64,000 bases of DNA from an uncultured Pseudomonadota bacterium (GTDB taxonomy: Bacteria > Pseudomonadota > Alphaproteobacteria > Rs-D84). Shown here in pieces: positions 7,746 through 16,450 of the stretch (its first letter is position 1; the number at the start of each line of letters is the position of its first letter). The stretch is taken from the NCBI GenBank assembly GCA_902781465.1, contig CACZJK010000004.1, positions 1 through 64,000 of the forward strand, read 5' to 3'. The translations under genes and the position numbers were made by a program. The notes below the pieces were generated by a model. The model saw only the letters and a program-made list of their open reading frames with translations. It was not told the DNA's origin and did not search any database.

Positions 7746-8524
7746 TATGCTTTACCAATATCTTCGAATTGTTTAGATATTTCTGTGAAATAATTTTGTG
7801 GTTGAGGACCTTTCCATTTTCTTGTTGAAACGCTGTCTTGTGTGGATTTTATTCCAGAAAAAGCCACGTGATGATTTTCAACCATAATAACAGGGAATTT
7901 ATATGTTTCCATCAACTTTTTATTATGTGTTGCCAATATAACCGTTGTTCCAAACATCTTGTTCATTTGAATAAATAATTCCATTAATCGTGATGCGTTT
8001 TCATCATCCAGATTCCCTGTCGGTTCGTCCGCCAACAAAATAGAAGGTTGGATAATAATTGCGCGTGCAACAGAAACACGTTGCTGTTGGCCACCACTCA
8101 ATTCCATTGGATAAACATCTGCATATTTACCAAGTCCCACCCATTCAAGTGTTTTTGTCACCAACTTTTTTATTTTATCGTTATTGACCCCACGAACACG
8201 CAATGGCAATGCGACATTATCAAAAACAGTCATGTGTGAAATCAAAGAATATTCTTGGAATACAATAGCCATTTTTTGACGCAGATTGGAAATTTCGTCG
8301 CGTGATAAATTACCACAATCTTTGCCAAAAAGTTTAATCATACCTTTGGACGGTTTGTGTAATTGATATATCAGTCGCAATAATGTGGTTTTACCAGCAC
8401 CACTGGCCCCATTTAAGAAATAAAATGCACCACCACTTATATTAAAAGACACATCAGACAACACATCGTGTCCATTATCATAATTTGCCGATACATTTGC
8501 GAAAGATATTGTTGTTTCTGTCAT
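7745..8524 (-). CDS. ftsE: Cell division ATP-binding protein FtsE
   Basis: The 259-residue ABC ATPase partner of FtsX. It has Walker [10 protein letters not shown] (near residue 38), a Q-loop (VFQEYS), signature [14 protein letters not shown] and Walker [10 protein letters not shown], followed by the H-loop (LATHNKK). The C-terminus is about 30 residues longer than in the typical 220-230-residue FtsE. The start is uncertain: the ATG at 8524 begins [12 protein letters not shown], matching family N-termini, but ATGs at 8536 and 8560 are in frame and none has a good ribosome-binding site. Confidence 0.9.
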   Translation of the reverse strand: MTETTISFANVSANYDNGHDVLSDVSFNISGGAFYFLNGASGAGKTTLLRLIYQLHKPSKGMIKLFGKDCGNLSRDEISNLRQKMAIVFQEYSLISHMTVFDNVALPLRVRGVNNDKIKKLVTKTLEWVGLGKYADVYPMELSGGQQQRVSVARAIIIQPSILLADEPTGNLDDENASRLMELFIQMNKMFGTTVILATHNKKLMETYKFPVIMVENHHVAFSGIKSTQDSVSTRKWKGPQPQNYFTEISKQFEDIGKA

Positions 8525-8567
8525 GCTTTTTATCATAGTAAAAAAAAATAAACCGGGCAAGGGTATT

Positions 8568-9140
8568 TTATATCAATGTTATTATCAATAACCCAAGTAA
8601 TGCGAATACTATTGCGGCGATGGTTAATTGCCAAGAGTATTTTTTTACAATCAAATTAGCCTTTTCTTGGAATCGCCACAGCAAGAAACCGATTATTGCA
8701 AAACGGCCGGTTCTGAATATCGCAGAAACGCCCAAGAATATAATCAAAGGGTATTCCAAAAATCCGGCACATAATGCCAACAGTTTATATGGTATAGGTG
8801 TTATTGCGGTTGCAATTATGATTAAAATGCCATATTTGGTAAATAAAGCCTTGGTCAATTCAAATTTTTCAAGACTTGCAAAATTTTCAATCAACCACAT
8901 GCCGACTGTATCGAATAACCAAAGTCCGATTAAATAAGCGATTGTTCCGCCAACTATGGAACCAAGGGCGGCTGCCAAAGTTATTGGGCGTGCACGTTTT
9001 TTGTCTGCAACGATAGCGGGGGTCATAAATACTTCTGGTGGAATAAACAGAAATATAGATTCACACACCGTCATAAAAAACACAACCCATGAATACCAAG
9101 GCTTTGACGATTTGTCTAAGATTTTAGTTATTATCTTCAT
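8568..9140 (-). CDS. VTT-domain (YqaA/DedA-like) membrane protein
   Basis: The 190-residue integral membrane protein has about five hydrophobic segments. It contains the VTT/SNARE-associated core: IFLFIPPEVFMTPAIV, then GSIVGGTIAYLIG, a helix-linker (FTKYGILIIIATAITPIPYKLLALCAG) and FLGVSAIFRTGRF. The family contributes to membrane homeostasis, probably lipid transport. I take the ATG at 9140. Upstream in-frame codons to 9317 lack family similarity and would cross a promoter-like TTGAAC-N17-TAAAAT, which places the transcript start almost on this ATG. Confidence 0.85.
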   Translation of the reverse strand: MKIITKILDKSSKPWYSWVVFFMTVCESIFLFIPPEVFMTPAIVADKKRARPITLAAALGSIVGGTIAYLIGLWLFDTVGMWLIENFASLEKFELTKALFTKYGILIIIATAITPIPYKLLALCAGFLEYPLIIFLGVSAIFRTGRFAIIGFLLWRFQEKANLIVKKYSWQLTIAAIVFALLGLLIITLI

Positions 9141-9147
9141 AATGCAT

Positions 9148-9176
9148 ATTTTATAAGATTTATATTTTATGTTCAA
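9148..9176 (-). promoter_or_regulatory. Promoter giving a near-leaderless VTT-protein mRNA
   Basis: Minus-strand TTGAAC (9176-9171), a 17-bp spacer and TAAAAT (9153-9148). Only 7 nt separate the -10 box from the ATG at 9140, and there is no ribosome-binding site. Confidence 0.45.
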
Positions 9177-9237
9177 CACCTTTAATAATTTTCTTGTATT
9201 TTTTATATACCAGTGTATCATTGCCGCAAAGGGATTT

Positions 9238-9594
9238 ATGATTATGATGAAAAAACAAACCAGTTCCAACAGATCAGAAAAAATAGCCAGCAAGGTCCAA
9301 ACCCTGGTTGCAGGCATTTTACAAAAGAATTTTGCAGATGATAAATTGATAAGTGGTGTGTCTTTGGTTGGGGCAATCGCACATGGCGGAATGCAGTTTG
9401 TAAAAATATTCTTTTATGCGCATGATAATATTGAAGAAACTCAGAAAAGATTGGATGAAATAACAAAAATGGTGCGATTCGAATTGGCGCAAAAAATCGA
9501 TCAAAAATATGTTCCTGAAATAAGATTTGTTTATGATGACACTTTGGAACGTGCAAACAGAATCGAAGAATTGTTAAATAATCTGGATATGTAA
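9238..9594 (+). CDS. rbfA: Ribosome-binding factor A
   Basis: The 118-residue protein binds the 30S subunit during 16S rRNA maturation and cold adaptation (family knowledge). The KH-like core shows SEKIASKVQTLVAGIL at the N-terminus and the signature VPEIRFVYDDTLERANRIEELL at the C-terminus. The ATG at 9238 follows AAAGGG by a proper spacing; Met codons at 9244 and 9247 are alternatives. It sits alone upstream of lepA rather than in the common infB-rbfA-truB context. Confidence 0.9.
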   Translation: MIMMKKQTSSNRSEKIASKVQTLVAGILQKNFADDKLISGVSLVGAIAHGGMQFVKIFFYAHDNIEETQKRLDEITKMVRFELAQKIDQKYVPEIRFVYDDTLERANRIEELLNNLDM

Positions 9595-9612
9595 GATATA
9601 TGTGGGGAAAGG

Positions 9613-11406
9613 ATGAAACAGAGTAATATAAGAAATTTTTCAATTGTTGCGCATATTGACCATGGTAAATCAACATTATCAGATCGTCTTATTGAATATA
9701 CAGGCGGACTGGAATCGCGTGAAATGAAGGCGCAAGTCCTTGATTCAATGGATATTGAACGCGAACGTGGAATCACGATTAAGGCACAAACTGTGCGTTT
9801 GAATTACAAGGCTAAAAATGGTGAAACTTATCAATTAAATTTGATGGATACACCGGGACATGTTGATTTTTCTTATGAAGTATCGCGTTCTTTGGCTGCA
9901 TGTGAAGGTGCCATAATTTTAGTTGATGCGACCCAGGGAGTTCAGGCACAAACTTTGGCAAATGCTTATCTTGCGCTGGATAACGATTTGGAAATGTTGC
10001 CGGTATTAAACAAGATTGATTTGCCGTCCAGTGACGTTCAATCGACACGTGAACAAATCGCAGATGTTATTGGTATGGATGCTTCAAATGCGTTGTGTGT
10101 ATCTGGTAAAACAGGGGCCGGGGTTCCAGAATTATTGGAAGAGATTGTAAATAAATTGCCTGCGCCAAGTGGTGATGAAAACGCACCAACACGTGCATTG
10201 TTGGTTGATTCTTGGTACGATTCGTATCTTGGGGTTGTTGTTTTGGTTCGTGTCGTTGATGGAACTTTGTCGCGCGGTCAAAAAATTAAATTTATCGCAA
10301 CTGGGGCAGAATATGTTGTTGAAAAAGTTGGTTATTTCACGCCAAAGATGGAAAATGTAGATTCTTTAACCACTGGTGAAATTGGTTTTATTATAACCGG
10401 TATGAAAACAATTCATGATTGCAAAGTTGGTGACACGATTTGCGATGCGAAAAGTGATGTTGAAATGTTGCCTGGTTTCAAACCATCGGTTCCAGTGGTG
10501 TTTTCATCGTTCTTTCCGGTAGAAGCCAACGATTATCCAGACCTGCGCGAAGGGGCGGAAAAATTGGCATTAAATGATGCGTCATTTGTATTTACTACGG
10601 AAAAATCTTCGGCGTTAGGTTTTGGGTTGCGTTGTGGATTCTTGGGGTTGTTGCACATGGAAATTATAAGCGAAAGATTAAATCGTGAATTTAATTTATC
10701 GCTTATCAATACGGTGCCAAGTGTGCTTTATAAAATTCATTTGCGTGATGGTTCAACAATGGATTTGGAAAATCCTGCGGATATGCCAGATATAACACGT
10801 ATTGAATCTATCGAAGAACCTTGGGTTCGTGCGACGATAATGATGCCTGATAAATATTTGGGTGCGATTATGGAATTATGTGCATCGCGTCGTGGTGTTC
10901 AAGAAAACATTTCTTATGTTGGTAACAGGGCGGTTTTGGTCTATCAGTTGCCTTTGTCTGAAATAGTGTTTGATTTTTATGACAGGGTAAAATCTTTATC
11001 TTCGGGATACGCTTCATTTGATTATGTTTTATATGATTACAGAGTAAGCGATTTAGTAAAAGTTTCTATTTTGGTAAACGATGAAAATGTAGAACCTTTG
11101 TCGTTCCTTTGTCATCGCGCAGCCGCAGAAAAACGTGGCCGTCAGATTGTTGAAAAATTAAAAGATTTAATTCCACGACATCAATTCAAGATACCTTTAC
11201 AGGCCGCAATTGGCGGAAAGATTATTGCACGTGAAACAATCGCCGCATATCGCAAGGATGTTACCGCAAAATGTTATGGTGGTGATATTACGCGTAAAAG
11301 AAAATTGCTTGAAAAACAGAAAGAGGGTAAAAAGCGCTTGCGTACTTTTGGTAATGTAGAAATTCCACAGTCTGCATTTATTAACGCATTAAAGGTTGGT
11401 GAATAA
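9613..11406 (+). CDS. lepA: Elongation factor 4 (LepA)
   Basis: The 597-residue translational GTPase matches the family's usual length. It has G1 AHIDHGKST, switch [10 protein letters not shown]3 DTPGHVDF, G4 NKID, EF-G-like domains II, III and V, and the LepA-specific C-terminal domain (from about residue 485: [14 protein letters not shown]...[20 protein letters not shown]). It assists initiation and back-translocation under stress (family knowledge). GGAAAGG lies upstream of the ATG. The recombinase-like gene follows after 16 nt, probably co-transcribed. Confidence 0.96.
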   Translation: MKQSNIRNFSIVAHIDHGKSTLSDRLIEYTGGLESREMKAQVLDSMDIERERGITIKAQTVRLNYKAKNGETYQLNLMDTPGHVDFSYEVSRSLAACEGAIILVDATQGVQAQTLANAYLALDNDLEMLPVLNKIDLPSSDVQSTREQIADVIGMDASNALCVSGKTGAGVPELLEEIVNKLPAPSGDENAPTRALLVDSWYDSYLGVVVLVRVVDGTLSRGQKIKFIATGAEYVVEKVGYFTPKMENVDSLTTGEIGFIITGMKTIHDCKVGDTICDAKSDVEMLPGFKPSVPVVFSSFFPVEANDYPDLREGAEKLALNDASFVFTTEKSSALGFGLRCGFLGLLHMEIISERLNREFNLSLINTVPSVLYKIHLRDGSTMDLENPADMPDITRIESIEEPWVRATIMMPDKYLGAIMELCASRRGVQENISYVGNRAVLVYQLPLSEIVFDFYDRVKSLSSGYASFDYVLYDYRVSDLVKVSILVNDENVEPLSFLCHRAAAEKRGRQIVEKLKDLIPRHQFKIPLQAAIGGKIIARETIAAYRKDVTAKCYGGDITRKRKLLEKQKEGKKRLRTFGNVEIPQSAFINALKVGE

Positions 11407-11422
11407 TAAAAAGGAAAATAAA

Positions 11423-12421
11423 ATGGCACATCAGTTTTTCTTTAATTCTTATATTCTTGATAGTCTTCCTGCGCCAGAAACTGGATTTGATGTTGTCCAA
11501 GATTTGTCTGAACCAAGGTTGCGTATGTATATAACACAACGTGGTGTGAAAAGTTTCTTTGTGCGTAAACGTGTTAATGGACGCGATAAACGAATCATTA
11601 TTGGTAAATATCCTGAAACAGATATAGAAGAAGCACGAGCCAAAGTCAGTGAAGTTTTGGATAATGCGACTAAAAAAATTCCGACACGTCGCAAGAAAAT
11701 TTCTTTCAAAGATTTTGTGGCTTTGTATCTTGAACACAAGGTTCGTCGCAGTGAAGATTCTTTGGTTAAATTAAAGCGGGCGGTAAATGCGCACTTCAAA
11801 GATTTGATGGAAAAAAATATCCAAGATTTAACAATCACAGATTTACAAAATTCTTTGGATAATATTACAGGCCGTTCGATGGCTTTGCGTATGCAGGAAT
11901 TATTACAGAGTATATTTAATTATGCCATAGACACAGGATACAGAAAAGATAATCCAATGGATAATATTGCAAGAATAACTGTTGTCCGTCGTGAAAGAAA
12001 ATTAACTAAATCCGGATTGAAAAAATTATTGTCTGCGATAAAAAAAGAAAAAGATATTAATTTGCGTTCGGCATTTTTTATGTTGGTTTATGGTTTTGCG
12101 CCAAAGACAAAAATATTCAAAATGCGCTGGGAAGATTTAGATTTTAATCATGATATGTGGGGTGATATGCCTTTGTCTGACAGGGCGATATTGTTATTAC
12201 AAGATTTACCACAAGATGGCGAATGGGTTTTTATGGGGCGCGGTCGTTTTCATTTAACTGATCCGCGTGTTGCCTGGAAACGTATAGTGAATAGTGCAAA
12301 TATGCCATACGTGACAATGGACGATGTGCATAAATTCCTTATGCATGCGCTTGTTTGGAATCCTGATAAAGATAATCTGCGTAATAATATGAACGATTTG
12401 TTGGACGAATTATTCGCATAA
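11423..12421 (+). CDS. Tyrosine-recombinase-like protein lacking catalytic residues
   Basis: The 332-residue protein has three domains of phage-type integrases. An arm-type DUF4102 domain covers residues about 1-90 (RLRMYITQRGVKSFFVRKR...IIIGKYPETDIEEARAK). An all-helical core-binding domain spans about 95-190. A shortened catalytic-like domain covers about 200-330. The usual T-G-x-R-x-x-E box reads GFAPKTKIFKMRW, so catalytic Arg I and its Glu are gone. The H-x-x-R box reads MDDVHKF, and no nucleophilic Tyr follows. It should bind DNA but not recombine it. No attachment sites or cargo were seen. Co-transcription with lepA suggests a domesticated DNA-binding role (inference). Confidence 0.75.
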   Translation: MAHQFFFNSYILDSLPAPETGFDVVQDLSEPRLRMYITQRGVKSFFVRKRVNGRDKRIIIGKYPETDIEEARAKVSEVLDNATKKIPTRRKKISFKDFVALYLEHKVRRSEDSLVKLKRAVNAHFKDLMEKNIQDLTITDLQNSLDNITGRSMALRMQELLQSIFNYAIDTGYRKDNPMDNIARITVVRRERKLTKSGLKKLLSAIKKEKDINLRSAFFMLVYGFAPKTKIFKMRWEDLDFNHDMWGDMPLSDRAILLLQDLPQDGEWVFMGRGRFHLTDPRVAWKRIVNSANMPYVTMDDVHKFLMHALVWNPDKDNLRNNMNDLLDELFA

Positions 12422-12469
12422 TATATTTTTTTAAAAAGTCAACACTTTGTTATTGTTTGTTATAATTTC

Positions 12470-12498
12470 TTGACAGGCTTTCTATAAAATGATATTTT
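12470..12498 (+). promoter_or_regulatory. Promoter of acpP
   Basis: TTGACA (12470-12475), exactly 17 bp, TATTTT (12493-12498). About 55 nt of leader precede acpP, ending in AAAGGAT. Confidence 0.6.
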
Positions 12499-12558
12499 GT
12501 TGTAAAAGGCGCCTGGGTAAAAACGGGCCAAAAGGTTAACACAAATAAAGGATATAAA

Positions 12559-12792
12559 ATGTCAACTTTTGAAAAAGTAAAAAAAATCGTATGTGACAAA
12601 TTGGGTGTTGATGAATCTAAAGTTACAGAAACAGCATCTTTCGTAAATGATTTGGGTGCAGATTCTTTGGACGTTGTAGAATTCGTTATGGAAGTTGAAA
12701 AAGAATTCAGCATCACAATTCCTGATGAAGAAGCAGCAAAATTGACAACTGTGGGCGACGCTGTTAAATACATCGAAGCACATGCAAAATAA
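12559..12792 (+). CDS. acpP: Acyl carrier protein
   Basis: The 77-residue acidic protein carries the growing acyl chain of fatty acid synthesis on a phosphopantetheine arm. The attachment Ser lies in [18 protein letters not shown] near residue 36, the canonical DSL motif. It has its own promoter and terminator and is followed by fabF, the usual order. Confidence 0.97.
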   Translation: MSTFEKVKKIVCDKLGVDESKVTETASFVNDLGADSLDVVEFVMEVEKEFSITIPDEEAAKLTTVGDAVKYIEAHAK

Positions 12793-12818
12793 TTGCTTTA
12801 TGAAAAGTTAGAAAATTT

Positions 12819-12849
12819 AATGCCGCCGTTTGGTGGCATTATTTTTTAT
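12819..12849 (+). terminator. Rho-independent terminator after acpP
   Basis: Stem AATGCCGCC/GGTGGCATT with a short loop, followed by ATTTTTT. Confidence 0.8.
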
Positions 12850-12853
12850 GTCG

Positions 12854-12882
12854 TTGATTTCATAAATATTTTATTGTATGAT
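12854..12882 (+). promoter_or_regulatory. Promoter of fabF
   Basis: TTGATT (12854-12859), 17-bp spacer, TATGAT (12877-12882), about 35 bp before the fabF ATG. It fits with fabF being expressed separately from acpP, which has a terminator. Confidence 0.5.
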
Positions 12883-12917
12883 TTGCCCGACAAATAATTA
12901 TCAAAAGGATTGTTTAC

Positions 12918-14168
12918 ATGAAAAGAGTTGTTATTACAGGTATGGGAATTGTTTCACCGGTTGGAACTGGCGTTGAATATGCGTGGAAAAATCTGTTGGA
13001 TGGGAAAAGTGGTATTCGCAAAGTGACAGAATTTGACGTGTCTGATATCTCATCTCAAATCGCAGGTTTTCCAGTATGTGGAACAAATCCTGGTGAATAT
13101 AATCCTGATTCTGTGATTGAACCACGTGAACAACGTAAAATGGAAAAAACAATTTTGTATGCTTTGGTCGCTGCTGATGAAGCAATCAAAGATGCGGGCC
13201 TTGATAACTATACAGGCGACAAAGAAAGAATAGGTGTATCTGTTGGCAGTGGTGTTGGTGGATTGTCAACTATATCCGATACTGATTCTGATATGTTAAA
13301 AAATGGCGCAAGATTTGTAAGCCCTTTCTTTGTTCCTAAATCTATTATAAATATGCCGGCCGGATATATTTCTATCAGATATGGTTTCGGTGGGCCAAAT
13401 ATCTCTATGTCAACAGCATGTGCGACTGGTGCGCACTCTATTGGCGAAGGTGCTGAAATAGTTCGCCGTGGCGATGCAGATATTATGATTTGCGGTGGTT
13501 CTGAATCAGCGGTGTGTCGTATAGGTATGGCTGGTTTTGCGGCGATGCGCGCATTAAGTACACGTAATGACGATCCTGAACGTGCTTCGCGTCCTTGGGA
13601 TAAAGATAGAGATGGTTTCGTAATCGGTGAAGGCGCAGGTATTTTGGTTTTGGAAGAATATGAACATGCTGTTGCGCGTGGTGCAAAAATTTATGCCGAA
13701 GTCGCAGGCTTTGGTATGACTGCGGATGCTTATCATATAACCGCCCCAGCACCAGAAGGCGTTGGTGGAAAGCGTGCTATGAAAATCGCTTTGGAAAAGG
13801 CCGGATTAAAACCAGAAGATGTTGATTATGTCAATGCACATGGAACATCCACAGGATTGGGTGATTTGGGTGAATTGATGGCGGTTAAAGAATTGTTTGG
13901 AAATGGAAAAACTTGTATGTCTTCGACTAAATCAATGACTGGACACTTGTTGGGTGCGGCCGGCGCTATCGAGGCTGTATTTTCAGCATTGACGATTCGT
14001 GATAATATAGTTCCGCCAACAATCAATTTGGATAATCCAATTGATGAAGTTGGTGATTTCAATTTGGTTCCACATAAAGCACAAAAACGTGAAATCAATG
14101 TTGCATTAAGTAATTCGTTTGGTTTTGGGGGGACAAACGCCAGTTTAATTTTGAAACGTGTAAAATAA
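12918..14168 (+). CDS. fabF: Beta-ketoacyl-ACP synthase II
   Basis: Condenses malonyl-ACP with acyl-ACP during fatty acid elongation. The 416 residues match FabF length. The nucleophilic Cys lies in STACATGAHSIGEG (near residue 167), and the two catalytic His lie in NAHGTSTG and KSMTGHLLGAAG. The C-terminal glycine loop NSFGFGGTNASL is intact. In many Alphaproteobacteria mltG follows fabF; here an unknown gene, a tRNA and accessory genes lie in between. Confidence 0.96.
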   Translation: MKRVVITGMGIVSPVGTGVEYAWKNLLDGKSGIRKVTEFDVSDISSQIAGFPVCGTNPGEYNPDSVIEPREQRKMEKTILYALVAADEAIKDAGLDNYTGDKERIGVSVGSGVGGLSTISDTDSDMLKNGARFVSPFFVPKSIINMPAGYISIRYGFGGPNISMSTACATGAHSIGEGAEIVRRGDADIMICGGSESAVCRIGMAGFAAMRALSTRNDDPERASRPWDKDRDGFVIGEGAGILVLEEYEHAVARGAKIYAEVAGFGMTADAYHITAPAPEGVGGKRAMKIALEKAGLKPEDVDYVNAHGTSTGLGDLGELMAVKELFGNGKTCMSSTKSMTGHLLGAAGAIEAVFSALTIRDNIVPPTINLDNPIDEVGDFNLVPHKAQKREINVALSNSFGFGGTNASLILKRVK

Positions 14169-14195
14169 TACGTTTATAAAAAAAAGGAAAGGGCG

Positions 14196-14870
14196 ATGTC
14201 TGTGATTTATACAGGTGAAACAAAAGTTGTAAAACAAGAAATCGATAATCTGTTGTCCCAAGGTTTAAGAATAACAGGTGAATATATCAATACATACGAT
14301 TTGTATGGCACAGATAATAAATTATTGTTATCTGTGGAAAAACACAAGAAAGATTTTTCTGGTGCGAATTACGTTGTAAGATTGTCTAATTTCGGTTTTA
14401 ATGAAAAAATAGATATTGAACCAAATTGGCACATTGCAAATTTCTATTTTCGTGTTAAACCAATTTTTGAAGAAAGAAAAAACGGATTGAAATCTATTGT
14501 TGATATCAAATGGACGGCGCAAGATGCGGCAGAACTTTATGCAGAACACAAAAAAACATCTGATTATAATCAAATGCGTTTGATTATGGATATGATATTT
14601 AATTTGTACAAGGCAAGATGTCCAATAGACCGTATCCAAAAAATAATTTATTATTTTGATAAACCAAATTCAAAACATAAATTCAAAGGCGATTTTGAAA
14701 CATTAAATCACGATGGAAAATTGGTTGAATATAAAACTGCACGTAAAGACGTTTGGTTTTTTGCAGATGATAAATGCGCACACAGTTTTTCACCAATGGA
14801 TGAAAAATCCCAAGAAATATTTGATGCAGTAAAAATTGCGTTGCAAAATCAGAAACAGCATGTAAAATAA
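14196..14870 (+). CDS. Protein of unknown function downstream of fabF
   Basis: The 224-residue soluble protein has no signal peptide or transmembrane segment and is rich in Lys, Asp and aromatic residues. No family was recognised. It starts 27 nt after fabF with AAAGGAAAGGG upstream, so it is probably in the same transcript. Possible features are a mixed alpha/beta N-terminal half (residues 1-100) and a helical segment near 110-155 (AQDAAELYAEHKKTSDYNQ, then MRLIMDMIFNLYKAR). Confidence 0.75.
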   Translation: MSVIYTGETKVVKQEIDNLLSQGLRITGEYINTYDLYGTDNKLLLSVEKHKKDFSGANYVVRLSNFGFNEKIDIEPNWHIANFYFRVKPIFEERKNGLKSIVDIKWTAQDAAELYAEHKKTSDYNQMRLIMDMIFNLYKARCPIDRIQKIIYYFDKPNSKHKFKGDFETLNHDGKLVEYKTARKDVWFFADDKCAHSFSPMDEKSQEIFDAVKIALQNQKQHVK

Positions 14871-14880
14871 TTTTCGCTTT

Positions 14881-14939
<59 letters not shown>

Positions 14940-14957
<18 letters not shown>

Positions 14958-15018
14958 TAAAATTCAAACCGGCATAAAAGCCGGTTTTAATTTTATGTTT
15001 GGGTCAGGGCAACAAGAT
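14940..15018. repeat. Long inverted repeat including the tRNA-Pro 3' half
   Basis: ATCTTGTTGCCC inside the tRNA (14940-14951) is exactly complementary to GGGCAACAAGAT (15007-15018). Moving inward, GACC pairs with GGTC, ATAAAATT (14957-14964) with AATTTTAT (14989-14996), and AAACCGGC with GCCGGTTT (14966-14973/14980-14987). The innermost hairpin followed by TAATTTTAT could act as the tRNA's terminator. Confidence 0.8.
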
Positions 15019-15225
15019 GCACCAGAATGTCAACGGTACGGAAACGTACCTTTTGAAAACGAAGTTTTCGTGGGCGACAGTCCACAAGACATGCATGGTG
15101 AATACGAGAATACACAATTAAGAAAATTTCAAAAAATCGAAGTTCACAAGATTTTTTTGATTTTATTTATTGTGTATCGAGGTACAGCCCCGACCAAATT
15201 TTCACTTTTATTTAAAAATAATATT
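14958..15225. other. Gene-free, hairpin-rich region after tRNA-Pro
   Basis: No convincing gene. After the inverted repeat lie GGTACG-GAAA-CGTACC (15035-15050, GNRA loop), GAAAAC-GAA-GTTTTC, and a long imperfect inverted repeat at about 15109-15178 whose arms share ATACACAAT/ATTGTGTAT at the ends and CAAAAAATC/GATTTTTTTG near the loop. The 10-bp tRNA 3' end GCCCCGACCA (14948-14957) is repeated directly at 15187-15196, giving an att-like arrangement around about 240 bp. Whether this is a small mobile element, a tRNA-derived remnant or a structured RNA cannot be decided from sequence alone. Confidence 0.5.
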
Positions 15226-15424
15226 TGTTAAAATAATTTTCGTCAGAAAGAGTTTTTCTGATGGGGTGTCGTTACCTCTTATTGTCAGCGTCAGCGATGA
15301 CGTAAAATTATCTCCTATCTTTACCTCGGTAGGAGGGTGTGGAAATAATCAATACCGCGCACTATTTTCTGATAATAATAGTAACGAACCTCCTGCCACC
15401 TTTTTTGGGTGGTGTTTGTTTTTA
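15226..15424 (+). promoter_or_regulatory. Candidate structured leader with attenuator
   Basis: The extended -10 TGTTAAAAT (15226-15234) would start a leader of about 200 nt. It contains hairpins TCAGAAA/TTTCTGA, CGTCA-GCGA-TGACG (tetraloop) and CTCCTA/TAGGAG, and finally CCACC/GGTGG followed by TGTTTGTTTTT, a terminator just before the ribosome-binding site of the next gene. GGTAGGAGG near 15330 could pair with the CCTCCTGCC that opens the terminator, giving a possible antiterminator. No known riboswitch consensus was recognised. Confidence 0.4.
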
Positions 15425-15442
15425 GATGCAAAGGGGGAAAAT

Positions 15443-16216
15443 ATGAAAAAGTTTTTATTATTTATAACCGCAATATTTATATGTGGTGCGGCAATCGCCC
15501 AAACAATACGTTGGCATATCGGCGATACAGTATATCAAACCACAACTTGTAATGCCGGCGAATCTATCACCCCACCAACCGCACCAGACCGATTCGGGTA
15601 TACGTTTCAAGAATGGGAAGTTCTTTTCACTAGAATCGAATATCTTGAAAGTACAGGGACACAATGGATTGATACTGGGGTAAGACCAAATATTAACACT
15701 GGTTTTAATATTAAATTTATACAAAATAATACTACCGCTGATGAATGTCCTATTGGCAGTAGAATAGGGCCTGATAACAATCAAATGCTGTTTTTTATGG
15801 GAGCAACAAACGAGGTATATGTTAATGTTGGAATTTCTCCCACCAGAATCGAAAACCCTAATTTTACATTTGCTACATTAAAAACAGCTATTATGCATAA
15901 TAAAATATTTAAATTAATAGAAACTGATACAAATCAAGAATTACTCAATATTGATTTTAGCAATGTGACAGCAAACCAATTAAATTATTCATTACCCTTA
16001 TACATATTTAGCGCAAACCAAAACAATCAACAAAACCGTCCCTTTGAAGGAAAAATATATTATGTAAAAATCTACGACAACGACACTCTTGTCCGTGATT
16101 TTATCCCGGTCCTCGATAAAAACGGTACACCATGTATGTATGACAAAGTAGAAAATAAATTCTATTACAACGCCGGTACTGGTCAATTCATCGCCGGACC
16201 AGTGTTGAATGAGTGA
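15443..16216 (+). CDS. Secreted InlB-repeat plus LamG/lectin-like fusion protein
   Basis: The 257-residue protein has a signal peptide (to about residue 19, GAAIAQ). A short InlB B-repeat-like segment follows (about 22-55, TTTCNAGESITPPTAPDRFG then YTFQEWE). The rest is a concanavalin/LamG-like domain (about 58-255), recognised by IEYLESTGTQWIDTGVRPN at the start, KIYYVKIYDNDTLVRDFIPV, and the closing YNAGTGQFIAGP typical of this domain in gut bacteria and their phages. It is likely a surface carbohydrate- or protein-binding protein. AAAGGGGG upstream fixes the start. The candidate attenuator precedes it. Confidence 0.8.
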   Translation: MKKFLLFITAIFICGAAIAQTIRWHIGDTVYQTTTCNAGESITPPTAPDRFGYTFQEWEVLFTRIEYLESTGTQWIDTGVRPNINTGFNIKFIQNNTTADECPIGSRIGPDNNQMLFFMGATNEVYVNVGISPTRIENPNFTFATLKTAIMHNKIFKLIETDTNQELLNIDFSNVTANQLNYSLPLYIFSANQNNQQNRPFEGKIYYVKIYDNDTLVRDFIPVLDKNGTPCMYDKVENKFYYNAGTGQFIAGPVLNE

Positions 16217-16440
16217 GTGGCGGATTCCCCTCCGCCGGAGGGGTGGATTGTGACGAAGTCACAAGACGGAGAGGGGTCCGATTAAATTTATATTTAATAT
16301 TTTATTTGTCCCCTCCCCACCGCAAGCGGTCCTAATATTTTATTTGTCCCCTCCCCACCGCAAGCGGTCCTCCCCTCCCATGGAGGGGAATTAGGCCTTG
16401 CGACGGCGACAATAATAATCCCCCCCCAAGGGGAGAATAA
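16217..16440. repeat. GC-rich intergenic repeat cluster
   Basis: Between two secreted-protein genes lies a 224-bp block of C/G-rich near-palindromes: CCCCTCCGCCGGAGGGG (near 16230), TGTGACGAAGTCACA, a repeated CCCCTCCCCACCGCAAGCGG unit and CCCCTCCCATGGAGGGG. Such arrays are common as dispersed intergenic elements in gut bacteria, so they may be a REP/MITE-like family here. No coding potential was seen. Confidence 0.75.
16296..16371. repeat. Two tandem 38-bp direct repeats
   Basis: Identical 38-bp units at 16296-16333 and 16334-16371, each running from AATATTTTATTTG through CCCCTCCCCACCGC to AAGCGGTCCT. There are only two copies and no spacer, so this is not a CRISPR array. Confidence 0.95.
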
Positions 16441-16450
16441 GGAGATAGAT

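Noticed and set aside
11423-12421. Active integrase of a genomic island near lepA
   Set aside because: Catalytic residues are absent, and there are no att repeats or cargo genes nearby.
14958-15200. tmRNA or RNase P RNA downstream of tRNA-Pro
   Set aside because: No tag-peptide frame, no conserved tmRNA or RNase P core motifs, and the upstream tRNA is complete by itself.
14995-15231. Short plus-strand reading frame after tRNA-Pro as a gene
   Set aside because: No ribosome-binding site or family similarity; it covers palindromic structures, which better explain the region.
16296-16371. Two 38-bp direct repeats as a CRISPR array
   Set aside because: Only two copies, directly adjacent with no spacer, and no cas genes; part of a GC-rich repeat block.
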